DNA of 64,000 bases, taken from assembly GCA_013398055.1 (NCBI GenBank), contig VZRS01009438.1:1-64000 (forward strand), given 5' to 3'. The notes under the pieces were generated by a model. The model did not search any database. It was not told where the DNA came from and saw only the letters and a program-made list of their open reading frames with translations. Source of the DNA: Ifrita kowaldi. Its lineage: Eukaryota > Chordata > Aves > Passeriformes > Cinclosomatidae. How positions within the stretch are numbered: position 1 is the first letter of the stretch; each line of letters begins with the position of its first letter. Shown here piece after piece: positions 35,145-48,176 of the stretch. The position numbers were made by a program, and so were the translations under genes.

Positions 35145-35741
35145 CTAGTGAAATATCAGAGATTTTAAAAGTTCAGTAAGGTGGGGGTTCGGGTTTCGGG
35201 TTTTGTTTGATGTATTTTATTTTACTTCAAACAAAAGTTAAAACTTATGACATGTTTTTTCTTGGCATTTTCCTTTGCTGTCAGTGTCAGAGGATTATAC
35301 AATTAAGTCTCACGTGTTTGCCACTGACAACATACAAGCAAAGAGGTAAACATAATGGATTTTATTATTCAAGTCCTAATAATGTTTTGTTAAGTGGAAT
35401 TTCTAGGACATGGAGCCTGAGATGCTGAATTATTATAACAGCTTGCAAAAGGAGGCCAAGTGGATACACAACTGGGTGACAGAAGCAGCTGCTATTTCAA
35501 GCATCAGACAAGCTCTAAGTCCACTGGATGGTCTTTTGCAAGGCAAATATCCTGTCTGGTGCTCACGTAAACATATCCACAGAATATGTATACATGGGAA
35601 AATGTTTTGATTTTCCTCACAGATGTCATTAAAGACCTGGAGGAGCATCTTCCCAAAAAGACAGGCAGGGAGGGAGCTCCTGATGCTGACCACATCTGCC
35701 TGTCCTGAATTTCATGGCAATCCCGATTTGAGGCTCCTCAC
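35145..35741 (-). other. DNM3: DNM3 intron (GED exon to proline-rich exon)
   Basis: A 597-base intron with GTGAGG donor at 35741 and TTTCACTAG acceptor at 35145. Nothing else was recognised in it. Confidence 0.85.
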
Positions 35742-35968
35742 CTGCGTGCCTGCTGAAGCCACGAGTCATCTACAGGAGGGGGAGCAGGGGTTGAGACAGT
35801 GCTTGTGCTGATGTCCCCAATGATGGCCAGGGCCTCCTTCAGGGCCTGGTACATGCGGAGAGTCTCGTCCCGCCGCTGCGCCTGCTCAGCCGACTCCTCC
35901 ATCAGAGTGTTTTGGTCCTCAGAAGAATACAAGTGAGCCAGGAGCTCTGCGTTGATAAATTCTTTTAC
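35742..35968 (-). CDS. DNM3: DNM3 exon: GTPase effector domain, C-terminal part
   Basis: The acceptor ATTAAATAG ends at 35969; the exon starts at 35968 with VKEFINAELLAHLYSSEDQN and continues TLMEESAEQAQRRDETLRMY. It then runs to STSTVSTPAPPPVDDSWLQ and QAR plus two bases; the donor is CAG|GTGAGG at 35742/35741. The length is 227 bases (75 codons plus two bases), entering in phase 0 and leaving in phase 2. The GED forms part of the stalk and bundle-signalling element that drives dynamin self-assembly and stimulates GTP hydrolysis during vesicle scission. EDQNTLMEESAEQAQRRDE and ALKEALAIIGDI are near-invariant in vertebrate dynamins; LYSSEDQ and the STSTVSTPAPPP linker favour DNM3 over DNM1 and DNM2. 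Confidence 0.96.
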
Positions 35969-38900
35969 CTATTTAATCAGACAAAAACAAAAAAAAAATC
36001 CAAACCACCAAAGAAATAAACAAAAATCTCTATGGAAAATACAACACTGAACAAATTCAGGGGGAGATCTATGGAAGCAGGAGACTTAATCACTTTTTCT
36101 TACTACCTTACACCAGTTCTAGTGGTCACGCAATTCTACATCTCTGAGGTGACACCTCTGCTTACAGTTCATTTCAAACAGGCTTCCCAACAGCTCCCAG
36201 GAGCCAGCTGGCATTTTGGGCCATTTCTAAATGGCTGACTGGGAAGTAAATGGCAGTACCATCAGATATAAATTCCCCATGGAATGGGAATTTTCAGGCT
36301 TTATGACATACCTGTCAATTATTTTCTTAGCAACAATTTACCCTACAGTAGACAGTGTCTTTCATTACCAGCAAGTCTGTCAGATTCTGAATAACCCATC
36401 CACACACATTCAAACTGAAGGGAGAAGTCTCCAAGTAATCTAATTTACTATATTGATTTCCTGCTATGCGTGCCCTGGTTATGGAAACCTGGGCCACATT
36501 AACAGACATAAAAAGCTAGAGGTATTCTGATTAAATAAGACTGTGATAAATAGACCAACTGCTGACCTACTAAATCCTTGCATTTGAGACTTTCGTTGCC
36601 GTTCTGATCTATTTCTCATCTGGCGCTTTGCTCCATAAAGCTTTTTTGAGCTGGAGATACTGACGATAATACATTCCCAGGATTCTGATTACATTAACCC
36701 GAGCTCCGTTTGCACAGGGGTTTCTGCTGGTTTTGTGACTTAAACCCTGCCAGTGAGACTCAGGCAATGCTTGTGTTCAGACAAGGTCAGTGAGAGCAGT
36801 CAGACAGCGCAGGCATGGGACCCTTTCTGGTCACCAGCAACGAGAAGACAGCCAGGACAGACCTCACAGGGAAACAAAACCATATTGCCTGGGCTTGGCT
36901 GTCATTTCCCATTCACGTATGACAGGAGATGCACAAATTCTTAGCAAAGCCTGCAAAAATTTTCCATGAGTTTCATGCTGTTTTCCAGTAGATGGTACTG
37001 ATCAAGAGCCAGAGTACACTACTTTCCTCATGATTGCCAAAAACTCCACATTAAAAACAGATATCATAGTTAAACAGCGTCATATTCTGCTCAATGAAAT
37101 GAGCATTTTAATGGCATCACTTCAAAAAAAAAGAAGAACTTCTAAAATTAGATTAAGGCCAGAGCTGATTGTAAAAGCACTGTTAAACCACAAATATCTG
37201 TTTGAAAAAAATCTGCCTGTGACAATTATCATGAGAGGTCCCTGTCTGTCACTGGCAGGAGATTTTAATAAATCCCTGAACTAGTCTGGAAAGGGAAGAT
37301 TGCTGTTTCAAGGATGGTTCTTGGATCAGCCTCCTGCCCTCCTGTGCAGTACTAAACAGAGGAAGACCTTCCTCAAGAGCCACTTTCTCCAGCTTGGAAA
37401 TGGAAGGGAAAGTGATGCTTACTCACATGTTTGCTCCCTTCTGGAAAGCAGACTCACACAAATGGTTTAAAACATTTTCCTTCACAGACATCAGGCCTGC
37501 AGTCAAAGCTGAACTGTAGCAAGCATCCAAAAGGCCAGTGCCCCAAACCTGCCCTGTCACTCTGAAATGGGGTAAGGAGGGCTTGGAACCTCATCAGCAG
37601 GACGACAACACATGTCACTGCCTCAAATGTAGTGACAACCCATTCCTTTACCTTCAGTTGGCCAGTAACGAGTCCTTTGGAGTTTTTCCACTTGCCTGAG
37701 ATCACTATCAGCACTGTTTATGGAGCATACCCTGACTACTCTTAAGACCACCCCTCTTGTATAATCCAGGATACCAAGGCACCATGAAATACAAATTCAT
37801 ATATGTGTGTTTTGTTTGGCCATTTTGAATTGGTAACGGTAACTCAATGCAGTTCTGTGTGGTAAATGTATTTTCTTTTAAGGTAATCAACATCCACCCT
37901 AGGGGAAGAACAAGGGATGCACTTGGAATACAATAATCTAGGCTTAGGCCCCAAAATATGCTCAGGGACAGCATCTAATTATTTTCTGTACACTGAGTTT
38001 GAATCTGATACTTTCCTTGAATTGTAAGTACTTGTTTACAGGGCCACAAAGTGGAAAGGAAGTTCTAGGAAAACTTGGGAGGTTGCAATTGTCATGGAAA
38101 CAAATTCCTTGGGATCGATTTGTTTCCAGAGTTTTGGAGGCAACATGATGGGGCAGCAGAAAATACAGAATATGCTCATTAAGGGGGAGGGAGAGTGTTT
38201 TCACTTAACTCCTGGTGGATGCGTTGGACTTCTGAAGACTCCAAGGAACACACACTCAACTTAACAGGACCCACCTTCCATCACAGCTCCACTCCTTTCC
38301 AGGTCTTTGCACAACCTTTTGGCAGGACTCAGCACTCTTAATTCGACCATTTCGTTCTCTTTCTAATAGCCCTGATTTTTTTAAATTGCTGTTTTAGCTA
38401 TTGTTTTCAATGTGGTATTTTACTGCCTATACTGTACAGAAACAAATTAATTAATGCTTGTAGTGTCACTCTTCACAGTTCTTTAAAACGTTTTGATTCT
38501 TTGCCACAAATTTAAATTCTAGGAGGGAGGTGTAGACCTTAGCTCACTAGGAAGCCCAAATGCAGCTTGGGAGTATGACATCAACTGAAAGGTAGCTGAT
38601 GTTTGAAGTGTGTGGTTTCTGTGTGCCACAGCCAGCCAGCATGGCAGGCTTTATCAATGTCACTAGCAGCTGATGAGATTGAAAGTACAAAATCTTACAG
38701 TAATCTACTTCTGAGGGACGCACACACTTCAGAGACCCCTAAATGGTTCCATATGAGGAGGTGAGTGGCAGAAAATTTAATGTAAGCTTTCAAGCAACTG
38801 CTCACTGAGCTCTGCTGTTTATGAAATGGAAGCTAAGCCTCAGCCTTTCCAAGGGCACTGGAGATAGGCTAAGTCAAAGCAGCAAGTTGCTAGCAATGAT

Positions 38901-40066
38901 CTGAAAAGAGCAGTGAGAACACACACTCAACTTACGAAGTCTAGAGCATGGCTGATATCCAGAAAAAAGGGCAGTTCCATTGTTCCCATGTTTTTTTGGA
39001 AAAACTCACCCATAACTAGAGCATTACTTAGATCCCGACTCCCCTAAACCCAAAGAAGTTAATGAAAAATCTCTTGCCCTCATGCAAAAATTCTGCTCGT
39101 ATTAAATGTACCAGGAAATCCCACTGAAATTTCCTGTCCAACCACCTAACTCTTAAGTGCAACACGAATTCCACAGGGCTAATGAAATCCGTCAGATGAA
39201 GGCTAGAGGTGGCTCTGAGTCAAAAGTAAATGCTACCTTCTAATCACATCTGCCTCACAGCATATTGCACTTGTAAAGACTGATTGGTTTGATGACCTCT
39301 CAGCAACGGTGCTGTTCAGAACTAGCAGGAGCTGTGCTCCCCATTAGTAATTTATATGGCACCAGTGGCTCTAATATTAAGCTTAGTTTTCAACAAGGTC
39401 CATTCAGAACTCTGCCAGGATGTGAAGGCTGAGATCCCACTGCAGTGGAAAAACAACAGTATCTCAAAGCCATTTTTTTAACCAAATAATCTTCAGATCT
39501 AAGAAATACACACACAATAAATCAACCAACCACATCTGCTTATCTAAACAACAGTGTCCAAGGCTTCTAGATTTATTCCTTGAAAATGGTAACCTGAAAA
39601 TATAAAAAAAACCCCAGACAAAATAAGAACTGCTTTATGAATCCATGACAAAGGCCTGCAGATTGAAAAGCAAGGAAGCACCACTCTGCTCTGTTGCTCT
39701 CACAGGCTGCGCAGGTGGAGCTCCCAATTCCTTTTCCTATTACATCAAAAGCAAGACATCAAATAAAAACCAAAACAAAACCATCCCCACCTTGATTTAC
39801 CTTTAAATAATAACTTATGTTCTGATTAAAATGCAAATTAATTCAGTCTTTAGGATTTTGGGGTAAGCACTCAAGGCAGAGTGCCAGCCTTTGAGAGGGC
39901 TGCAGAACTTCCAAGTACTATGGAATATTGGAATATTTTGTCTAAGAGTGTGACATTTATTCATCTCTCTAGTACCTGCTGTTGCTGCTGTATTCAAGAG
40001 GTGTGTTTGAGAGTAAGAGATCTGACAGACATGTTGAACTAATTTAGAATCCTGGCTGCTACTTAC
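35969..40066 (-). other. DNM3: DNM3 intron within the GED
   Basis: A 4.1-kb AT-rich intron with GTAAGT donor at 40066 and AG acceptor at 35970-35969. No repeat family, RNA gene or additional exon was recognised. Confidence 0.85.
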
Positions 40067-40231
40067 GTTATTGATCATAAGATGCATGATTGTTTTCGGT
40101 ATCAAATCTCGGATACATTTGTTAATAATAGACATGTAGGAGTCCACAAGATTTCGAATTGTCTCCACCTGTCTCTCCAGCTGGGGGTCCATTGAAAAAT
40201 TATCTGCTTGGCCATTCTCTTCAGTTTCAGT
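40067..40231 (-). CDS. DNM3: DNM3 exon: linker after the PH domain and start of the GED
   Basis: The acceptor TTTTTTCTTCTGTGTAG ends at 40232 and the donor AAC|GTAAGT follows at 40066. The exon is 165 bases, exactly 55 codons, phase 0 at both ends. It begins TETEENGQADNFS, continues MDPQLERQVETIRNLVDSY and MSIINKCIRDLIPKTIMHL, and ends MINN. This is the conserved start of the dynamin GTPase effector domain, which pairs with the stalk and contributes to oligomerisation around the necks of budding vesicles. The TETEENGQ linker is typical of dynamin-3. The exons for the GTPase, stalk and PH domain must lie beyond the right edge; I did not find them in the following 23.8 kb. Confidence 0.96.
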
Positions 40232-41167
40232 CTACACAGAAGAAAAAAAAAAGTTAAGCCTTTTAGATTGCAGTAAACTGGAAATATATTGGGGGAAAAA
40301 ACCCAATAAAACTAGTAATCCAGCAATGTAACACATAAAAAGACTATTCACAGGTCAAAATATGAAGTCCTGGCCTGTTTAACATTAGTGTTCAGTACCA
40401 TTAAATTTGGACCTTTAAAGTTTAATGCCATATGAGACCTTTTGCACAAAGTACGTTATATATTTCCACACAAATTTGTAATTTTTTGTTAAAGAAAGTT
40501 TTCAGACAAAGACACACGGTGGTAAATGTCACACCAAGAAATTATCTTAGATCACTTGCTGCAATATTCATTATCAAATCTTTTACCATTCATATTCAGC
40601 CAGCTTGACCCATGCAAGAAAGCAGCACCACAAGTCTGGATTTTGAATTTTACCCTTCTGTGGGTAAAACCCACCCTTGTTACTTAAGGCTGACTCATTT
40701 GTGAAAAATTTTGCAGTTCAGTCTCAGACTTGTTAGATGTGAACAGCACCTATATAAACAAGGGGTTTATGAAAGATAACAGCAAAAGCATCATTGCTTC
40801 CAGTGCTCAAGGCTGGGGTATATATTAGAGGTCTCTTTTTCTTTGGACAGAAGAAAACTTCTTTGTATGTAAACAGCTGACCTAATTGAATGCCAGGAAC
40901 TTTAACTGGAAGCTAAAAGCCCTATACTTTGCTTCAGTCAGGCCTGTATAAATATAAGAAATCCTAAAGAAAATAGTAACCTTTTAGTGAAAATCAAACT
41001 GCATTCAAAGATGCCAAAAGAATGGAATTTCTACCCAGAAAGTACAAAGAACAATGTTCCCCAAACTCTGATATATAATACTTCTCCCTGAAAACAACCA
41101 CCAGAGCATTATTAGCATGAACTATAAAATCTAAATCTGTTCTGTGGGTACCTAGAAGCATAAAATC

Positions 41168-41295
41168 TTAGAATCACAGAGTGGTTTGGGTTGGAAGGGG
41201 CCTTACAGCTCATCTTGTTCCAACCCCCCTTCCAGGCAGGGACACCTCCCACCAGACCAGGTTGCTCAATGCCCCATCCAACCTGGCCTTGAACA
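41168..41295 (-). mobile_element. CR1 LINE 3'-end fragment
   Basis: The plus strand reads TTAGAATCACAGAGTGGTTTG, then GGTTGGAAGGGGCCTTACAGC, TTCCAACCCCCCTTCC and ACCAGACCAGGTTGCTCAATG through CCAACCTGGCCTTGAACA. This is a clear reverse-complement CR1 3' end in the same orientation as DNM3, about 130 bp long. Confidence 0.9.
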
Positions 41296-41382
41296 TGAGG
41301 AACACAAAGAAATAGAAGGCACTTGCAAAACCTGAATAAGCCAATAAGGAGAAGGAGTTATGTGTCAGCCAGAGCCCTGCCA

Positions 41383-42007
41383 AAAAGCTCCATGTACAAT
41401 AGAGCTTTTAGCTAACATTGGCACATCGCTTGGTGGTTTAAAGATTTCTGGAGCAGCTGAGATCAGTATCAAACCCACCAGTGAAAGGCCATTAGTGCTA
41501 AATATGCAAATATGTCACCAAAGAGGCTTCTCCCTGCATGAAACTCCTTCTTACTGGGCTGAGAAGGGATTCCCAGTTTCATGTCCTAGTGCAGGGTCTG
41601 CTTCTGCTCACACAGCATTGGCAGGTAGACCACTTGTAACCTTTTAAACTACAGCTCGGTCAGTCCAGTCTAAATGAAATGGAGTGTTTGTGATNAAAAG
41701 CTCCATGTACAATAGAGCTTTTAGCTAACATTGGCACATCGCTTGGTGGTTTAAAGATTTCTGGAGCAGCTGAGATCAGTATCAAACACACCAGTGAAAG
41801 GCCATTAGTGCTAAATATGCAAATATGTCACCAAAGAGGTTTCTCCCTGCATGAAACTCCTTCTTACTGGGCTAAGAAGGGATTCCCAGTTTCATGTCCT
41901 AGTGCAGGGTCTGCTTCTGCTCACACAGCATTGGCAGGTAGACCACTTGTAACCTTTTAAACTACAGCTCGGTCAGTCCAGTCTAAATGAAATGGAGTGT
42001 TTGTGAT
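41383..42007 (+). repeat. 312-bp direct duplication flanking an N (probable false duplication)
   Basis: 41383-41694 and 41696-42007 are the same 312 bases, separated only by the N at 41695. I find three substitutions between them: 41475 C versus 41788 A, 41527 C versus 41840 T, and 41561 G versus 41874 A. A duplication that abuts an N exactly on both sides, with about 1% divergence, is the signature of overlapping contig ends or haplotypes left unmerged. It is not evidence of a biological tandem repeat. Confidence 0.9.
41695..41695. other. Assembly join (N)
   Basis: A single N separates the two copies of the 312-bp repeat. The true distance across it is probably negative, meaning the contigs overlap. 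Confidence 0.85.
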
Positions 42008-45000
42008 GTGTTAAGTTACAGTTTTGTTAAGAAATAAGACCCAATGTACCATTTAGAAACAAAACTAAGTGTTTGTAAAAGAACTTTCAAAAGTACAGGT
42101 GAATTACTGGGAAAGCAGCTAATCTTTAAAAATAATTAGCAGTGCTTCCTAAAAATCTTGTGACTGTGGAGGACACTGAAAGAGCTCTTGATGAAAACAG
42201 GGTTTTCAGTGCTGTAACACTGGTAGACACTACCTTATAAACCTCAATCTTTTTGTTAATAAACTGCATATACCAAAAAGCCACAGTGCAAAGATAAAGT
42301 ATTTTCCTTAGCCTCCACGTCTAAAGAAAAACTAATGGTAATTTTCCCTGTGAAATACCAAATAAGTAGAAAATCATACATCTATCATATATCTGCACAT
42401 TATAGCCATGTAACTGCAGACCAAAAATGCCCCCTTCCCAGTTCCCCTGTATTTGACATCTATTCTCTTTCTTTTCTTCTTTGCTGTCTATATAAAGGGC
42501 AGTTTGTTCATGTATTTTTTTCCTTTTATTTTTTTTTTTCACTGTTTAAATTACAGATTGCAGTAAGATTCGTAACTGGCTAAGCAGCAAAGTGACAGAT
42601 GTTTATCATTATCCTCATCAAGAGGACGTAAAGTAAAAATAGTAATTTGTCTCTGATCTTTAAGGCAAAGGGTAACAGTCTCTTGTTTGAAACTGTAGCA
42701 GAGCTGATTTCATACTGTTGATTTATTTTCTCTGAAATCAAAAAAGATCAATCTTTCATGACTTTACAGTAATTTATTATGAAAGCTTCTGGCCATAGTA
42801 TTCCTAATGATTTGATGTCTCAACTGAAGGCTTTTCATGCCAGAAACCATCTTGTTTGCATCGCATCATGCAGATGGAAATCTGCTTCCAGCAGATTTCT
42901 GTGCCCTACAGGACACCTACAAGATTAGAAAGCTTTCTTTGCTAAGCTGCCTCTGCTCTGTGCCAACAGCAGCAGCCAGAAATGAGGCTGCCTGGTAAAG
43001 CTGGGCATCCCAAGTGATAGAGATGCCCTATTCCACCTCCAGGCCATTCTTTCACAACAGCTCTTTTCTCTCTGAGCCTCACAGTGACTCCAGCTTCAGT
43101 ACAAGTCACCCCTCAGCTCAAGCCCCTGCCACTCTTTCTCACAGAAAAGCTCCTGCAATGAAAGTCTGCTGCAATGAGTAAACCCAAAGCAGAACATGTG
43201 AGCAAACCCTCACAGCTCTCTGACCACTATTGAACAGAATGGCCAAGCTGAGCAGGAAAGGAGAACGAAGAAGGTGGAAACAGGTTTTCCGTGCCTCCTT
43301 TCCCAACAGCCAAGGCAGCTCCAGTCCTTTCCGTGCTCCTTATCCCCAAGCCAGAACTCACTAGTTCCAACACCAAGTGTTAAGTGACAGCATATGAATC
43401 TGGACTAAGTTTCTAGTCAGTTGACTCTTGCTTAATACTGCTATTAATTGTTGACAGGAATGGAATATTATTACTTCAAACGAACACAACTGCAATTACT
43501 TCAGGGTGTTCTGTAAACCTCCAGCAAAGAAACTAAGGAAGAAGCTAGAGTGCTAAAAAACAGCTAAAGAAAATTAATTCATCAGTGAAAACTCTAAATC
43601 ACAGGATGTGATGAAAATACACCAAGGCTACAAAGAAGCAACAGGTGAAAAACACACAAATGAAGAGAAGGTAACATGGGAGCCAGGATGGTACTTCCAT
43701 ATACCCTTCCACATTCCCACAGAGATCCTTCTTTTCTGCTCTCTGCTCTTTAGAAGACTAAAAATAGCCATCCCTTGCACTCTGCTGTGGGTCTCACTTG
43801 TCCTTCAGAAGCTGCTCTGTGATTCCTGCGTGGAAAGGTGCTACTGAAACCCAAGGTACATCACTGCTACTCTGCAACTTCCCTGCATTTACACACCTTC
43901 TATACTAAGAATGTGTTAAGGACTAACTAATGTGTCATACAAGAGCAGACTAAAAACTGCATGTGAAATCCAAACCACTTAAGTTTGTGGGAATTTTACT
44001 GCTGGCTGCAGTGGGAATAGGATTTCATCTGACACATGCATTTTTACCAGGAAAGTTATCGATCTTCTGAAGATTGTAAACTCTCTGCTGCAAGAGGAAT
44101 GATTTAGTGTGTTACAGGGGATGTAGGCATGAGGAACTGTGTGCAATCCAAAACAAAGGAGTAATACCTTAGAATATCAGGGTAATTTTCCTGATTATAG
44201 AAATTATAAGCAAGTTCAAGAATGTCCCAAGGAAACTTAATGAAAAGTGATTCCTTTTGAAAGGAAAACTGGGTAACACTGAAAACAGTCCTGAGCTGGC
44301 CACACAGAGAGAGCAATACTTCTAATTTCCATGATTTCATTACATTCAGGGCAGCTGCCAGCATATTTAAGAATGTCTTGTATAACATTCCTGATGTCAG
44401 TTCCAAGAAGGAGCATTTGTCTAGCATTTTCATTAGAGAAGTGTATCAACTAATTTTCTGTAATCAAAAAGGTATTCTATTAAGAATGACCAAGAGGAAG
44501 CAGACTGGAAGGTGACTGTCTCAGGGGTAAAAATCAGAGCAGCAGCAAAGCAATGCTCTGTACAGTAAGAAATATGTCCATGGCTGCACTAAGAAATTAC
44601 TCATTTAAAAGCTGCTTTCAGCTCCTTCATTTACATTTGCAAGTTCATAACAACAACGACCACCTGAGAATTAATTCTTCCATCCAGAGTGTATTTATGT
44701 TTTAATTCACAGCTGGTGAAAATACATATAAAATCTACTTTGTGTATCCCTGTCCAAGTAAGTTTTTTCTTTAATGCACCAACACTCAGCACACTGCAGT
44801 TGTCCTAACCCCTCCTGCTTTTTCCTAAATCTTTACAATTGATTCTCTCTTCATTGCAGTTTGATGCTGGATATATAACTTAGCTAAGATCCTCTCAGCT
44901 GTACATAGCATGCCTTTTGCCAGAGGACTGCTGAAACCACATGATGGCTTCACACAGTGAGGTTTTCTTACTGGAAGGAACCACAAGTAAATGACAATAC

Positions 45001-46059
45001 ATTACTTTTGTGTATTTACAACAAAGCAAGCAGCAGAAAAAGAACACTTCCCGGGTAGCTTGGAAGCTGTCCTTTTCCCTCACACAGGGTGACTTTGCCA
45101 CTCTCTTCCATGCTTTCAGCATGTCCTGACTTTGTACTGCTGTTCCCTTTACCAAGCCACCCACAGGCTGCCCCTTTCAGCCACTATGCCTTCGTTAGCA
45201 GCCTTGAACTGCTCTAAGCAGAGGTTATGATCTGGCTTTCCCTCACACACACCATCTCTCTCACTTCATAACCCCTAGAAGAATGATACACCCTAGTGCA
45301 ATTTGATTCACAAGTATTTAACTCTCTGGATTAGCTCAAACAATCATTTACTCAGATTCTTCTCGGTGGTTACAGACACTGCACACTACAGACCATCAGC
45401 TAAATCCTCCTGCTGTCCCACTGAATCCACACACTGCTCCACAGGTCTCTACATGGCTTTAACCATCCCAAACATTCAGAATCTATGTCAGGCTCTCTCC
45501 CTGCCTTATTCCATAAAGAAGCTGATTTGGAAAGATGAGACTGAGGAATGATGTATTACCAGAACTCCAAGAAATCTGGAGTTACTTTTGTCTCACAGTT
45601 CTTAACAGGTTCATAACTAATCACGGCAAATCAATCCAATCTCCTTTTAGAGCAGGGATTCAGATCTTTTGGGTAAGGTATTAACACAGATACCACATAT
45701 TTCAGACTTCAGTAAAGCTTTCTGACACAATCTCAAGTGAGATTTTCATTAATGGAAGTGTGCTCTCCCTGCAGTTACTGGTTGGATGCTCATTTCCATA
45801 GAAAAGCTGTCAGTGGCTCACTGACAAACTGAAAAACTGTATCAAGGGGACCTTCATATGGGCTGTGTTTTATAATGTGCTTATTAAAGTCTTAATGCTC
45901 AGGATGGTGGCTTATAGCCTTGATTTATTACACTTACAGATGAGAAGAATCTGGAAGGGAATGTGAACAAGTTATATGACAGGACCAGAGTTCACACTGA
46001 CCTAGAGAAACAGTTTCAAAATCTAGATGAATTCATTATGGATAGAAATTTTTGACTTC

Positions 46060-46150
46060 ATGGATTCTCCTGAGTTGGAAGGGACCCACAAGGACCATCA
46101 AGTCCAACTCCTGGCCTTGCACAGGACACCCCAAGAATCCCACCACGGGG
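46060..46150 (-). mobile_element. CR1 LINE 3'-end fragment
   Basis: The plus strand reads TGAGTTGGAAGGGACCCACAA, then GGACCATCAAGTCCAACTCC and TGCACAGGACACCCCAAGAAT with CCCACCA. This is a recognisable CR1 subfamily 3' region in reverse complement, different from the GACACCTTCC type at 19.4 and 41.2 kb. Confidence 0.85.
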
Positions 46151-46284
46151 TTCCTTAGGCAGGAATGAATCATTTATAAACTTACAGTGTGAGAATGGCC
46201 ACTTGAGGAGCAGTTCAGCAGAAAAGGAACTGTGTCCACAATGCAATATAAACAGAATATCAGTCAACAATGTCTTGCTGTTAC

Positions 46285-46440
46285 AAAATCAGTACAAGAA
46301 TTCTGCATCCAATGCTGGTCATCACACCAGCAGAAATTTAAGGCACATTTTGAGAGTGTTCAGAGGAAGCCATTGAAGATGGTTCAGGGCTCTGTAAAAT
46401 ACTGCCTGAAGGGAAAAGGTAAGATCAGCTGGGACTGACA
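46285..46440 (+). mobile_element. Older diverged CR1 fragment, opposite orientation
   Basis: The plus strand contains ATTCTGCATCCAATGCTGGTC and then GAGAGTGTTCAGAGGAAGCC, followed by TGAAGATGGTTCAGGGCTCTG. These correspond to the CR1 sense motifs for 'TGTCCAGTTCTGG', 'GAGCGTGTCCAGAGAAGG' and the block after them. The copy is much more diverged than the neighbouring fragment at 46060 and lies in the opposite orientation. Confidence 0.5.
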
Positions 46441-48076
46441 AGTTCAAAAGAAATCCCTTGTGGAAGGGTAGAGATGAGTGTCTTTGCAGACAGCAAAAGA
46501 TGTCAAATAAATATTTGGAAAGTGTTATATAGTAAGAACAGCAAAGCACAGAAATAGATGGACTAGGAGAGCTGCAAATCTCTTCCAAAGGTTAGAGCAG
46601 CATCCCTCAGAAATGACCTAGGTACAGAGATCTTTCCTTGAGGGAAAGAAATAGGCAACCTCTCATGGCCCTTCCCTCCAGTGGGTGATACTGGGTGCAA
46701 AGCGGTGTGAAATTCCCCACAACAGTGCACCAGGAAGAGGGATTTCTGAAAACACACAAAAAATATACAAATTACAGTATCTTCTACTTTTTGTTCTATA
46801 CAAAAATCAAGTATAAAATAAAACCTTGCTGTGAATAGCTGTCTCCCCTCAAAGCATCTGCACTCCAGTTTCACCATTTGCTGCCATGTACGTCTCTCAC
46901 ACAAAGGACTTTTACATAACCCTCCCTGCACTGCAAGTTTTGACTTGGGGCCAACAGCTGCTTCATGCCTTTCAGAACAGACTGCTGGACAAGCAAAAGC
47001 AGAAAGAGGCTGGCATAAGGAAAACAGCATCTTTGTTTATAAAACAAATACTACTTTGGAATTTGCAAACTTTTCAGTCAAACAATTTCCTTGTCGTAAC
47101 AACATATGAAGTGCCTCATATTTATAAGAGCACATTAGAAAAAAAAAATTCCAGGATATGAGATACTGTTGGCATGATATTTACTATTATTTCAGTGCAG
47201 AAGGATGTCAGTGGATATTGGGAATTCACAAGAGTGGTGAGTTACCCTGGAATTCAAGTCACGATGATGATGATCGAAGTGCAACCATCAGCCCAGATGA
47301 TATTCAGGCTGAAATTTATTGTGGATTTGTTACCACATGCATGAAACACATTCCCAGAGACAGCAGCCTGATCCAGCAGTGGACATTAACTGTGAGGGGA
47401 ATAGGATCATTTGCTGTGAAAGGAGGTAATCAAGGGGTGGAGGCATCAGCCGGACATGTGAGGATTAAAGGATTAAAGCTACTGGCTGTGGTATGCAGTC
47501 CCCTAAGAACGAAAACAAATACAAGTCCCAAAGTTTCTACCAAAGATGATGAAAACAGAAAACAAGAAAATTAGTCATCCATGAGGCTGATCAGGGAAGT
47601 ATTAACAGCCATCATGAAGACTGAAATCACACCTTGCCTCTCATCTGTTATCTACCTCCCTTACTTAGCAGTAACCGTGCAAGAGAGGGTCACTAACAAA
47701 ATCTTCCTTATTCCAGCAAAAGTGCACAAGACTCAGCTGAGGGATTCCTTTAGGAGCAAGGAATTTTCTTATTTTTGAGATTAAAATGGGGCAAGTAAGT
47801 GCTCAGTGCATGGACAGGGACTGAGTGAAATACTTTGCCTGAGATTACGTTTAAAATATAGTTTATGACTTAATGTGTCTCTGTGTGTAAGAGTTGCACT
47901 TTTTTCACCAAATGTGATCACGTCAGAGGTAGGCACCCAGAATAATGAATTAAAAGCATAATTCTGTTTGAACTGAATCCTGTATTGAACTCCTATTCCA
48001 TGGTCCCCGCTCATTTCTTCCAGCTGAGTTGGTAACTTCTCAGTACCCACCAGCCCGGCTGAAGTCAGTGTGACTG

Positions 48077-48099
48077 GCGGAGGGGGAGGAGGAGGAGGG
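48077..48099 (+). repeat. GGA-rich tract
   Basis: A run of GGAGG units on the plus strand (GGCGGAGGGGGAGG then AGGAGGAGGG). It has enough G-runs to form a two-tier quadruplex, and lies directly before the 12-bp minisatellite. Confidence 0.7.
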
Positions 48100-48116
48100 C
48101 AGCACAGATCCCTGCA

Positions 48117-48176
48117 CAGCTCCATGTGCAGCTCCAAATGCAGCTCCATGTGCAGATCCATGTGCAGATCCATGTG
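48117..48176 (+). repeat. 12-bp minisatellite, five units
   Basis: The units are CAGCTCCATGTG, CAGCTCCAAATG, CAGCTCCATGTG, CAGATCCATGTG and CAGATCCATGTG. Because 12 is a multiple of three, a long open frame on the minus strand (48371-47781) reads through it as repeated HMDL/HMEL units. That frame has no other known feature and is probably not a gene. Confidence 0.9.

Noticed and set aside
41383..42007. True segmental tandem duplication
   Set aside because: The boundary coincides exactly with an N on both copies, so unmerged contig overlap explains it better.
46563..47030. 155-codon minus-strand frame near the CR1 pair
   Set aside because: Not a CR1 reverse-transcriptase or endonuclease frame and no other similarity recognised.
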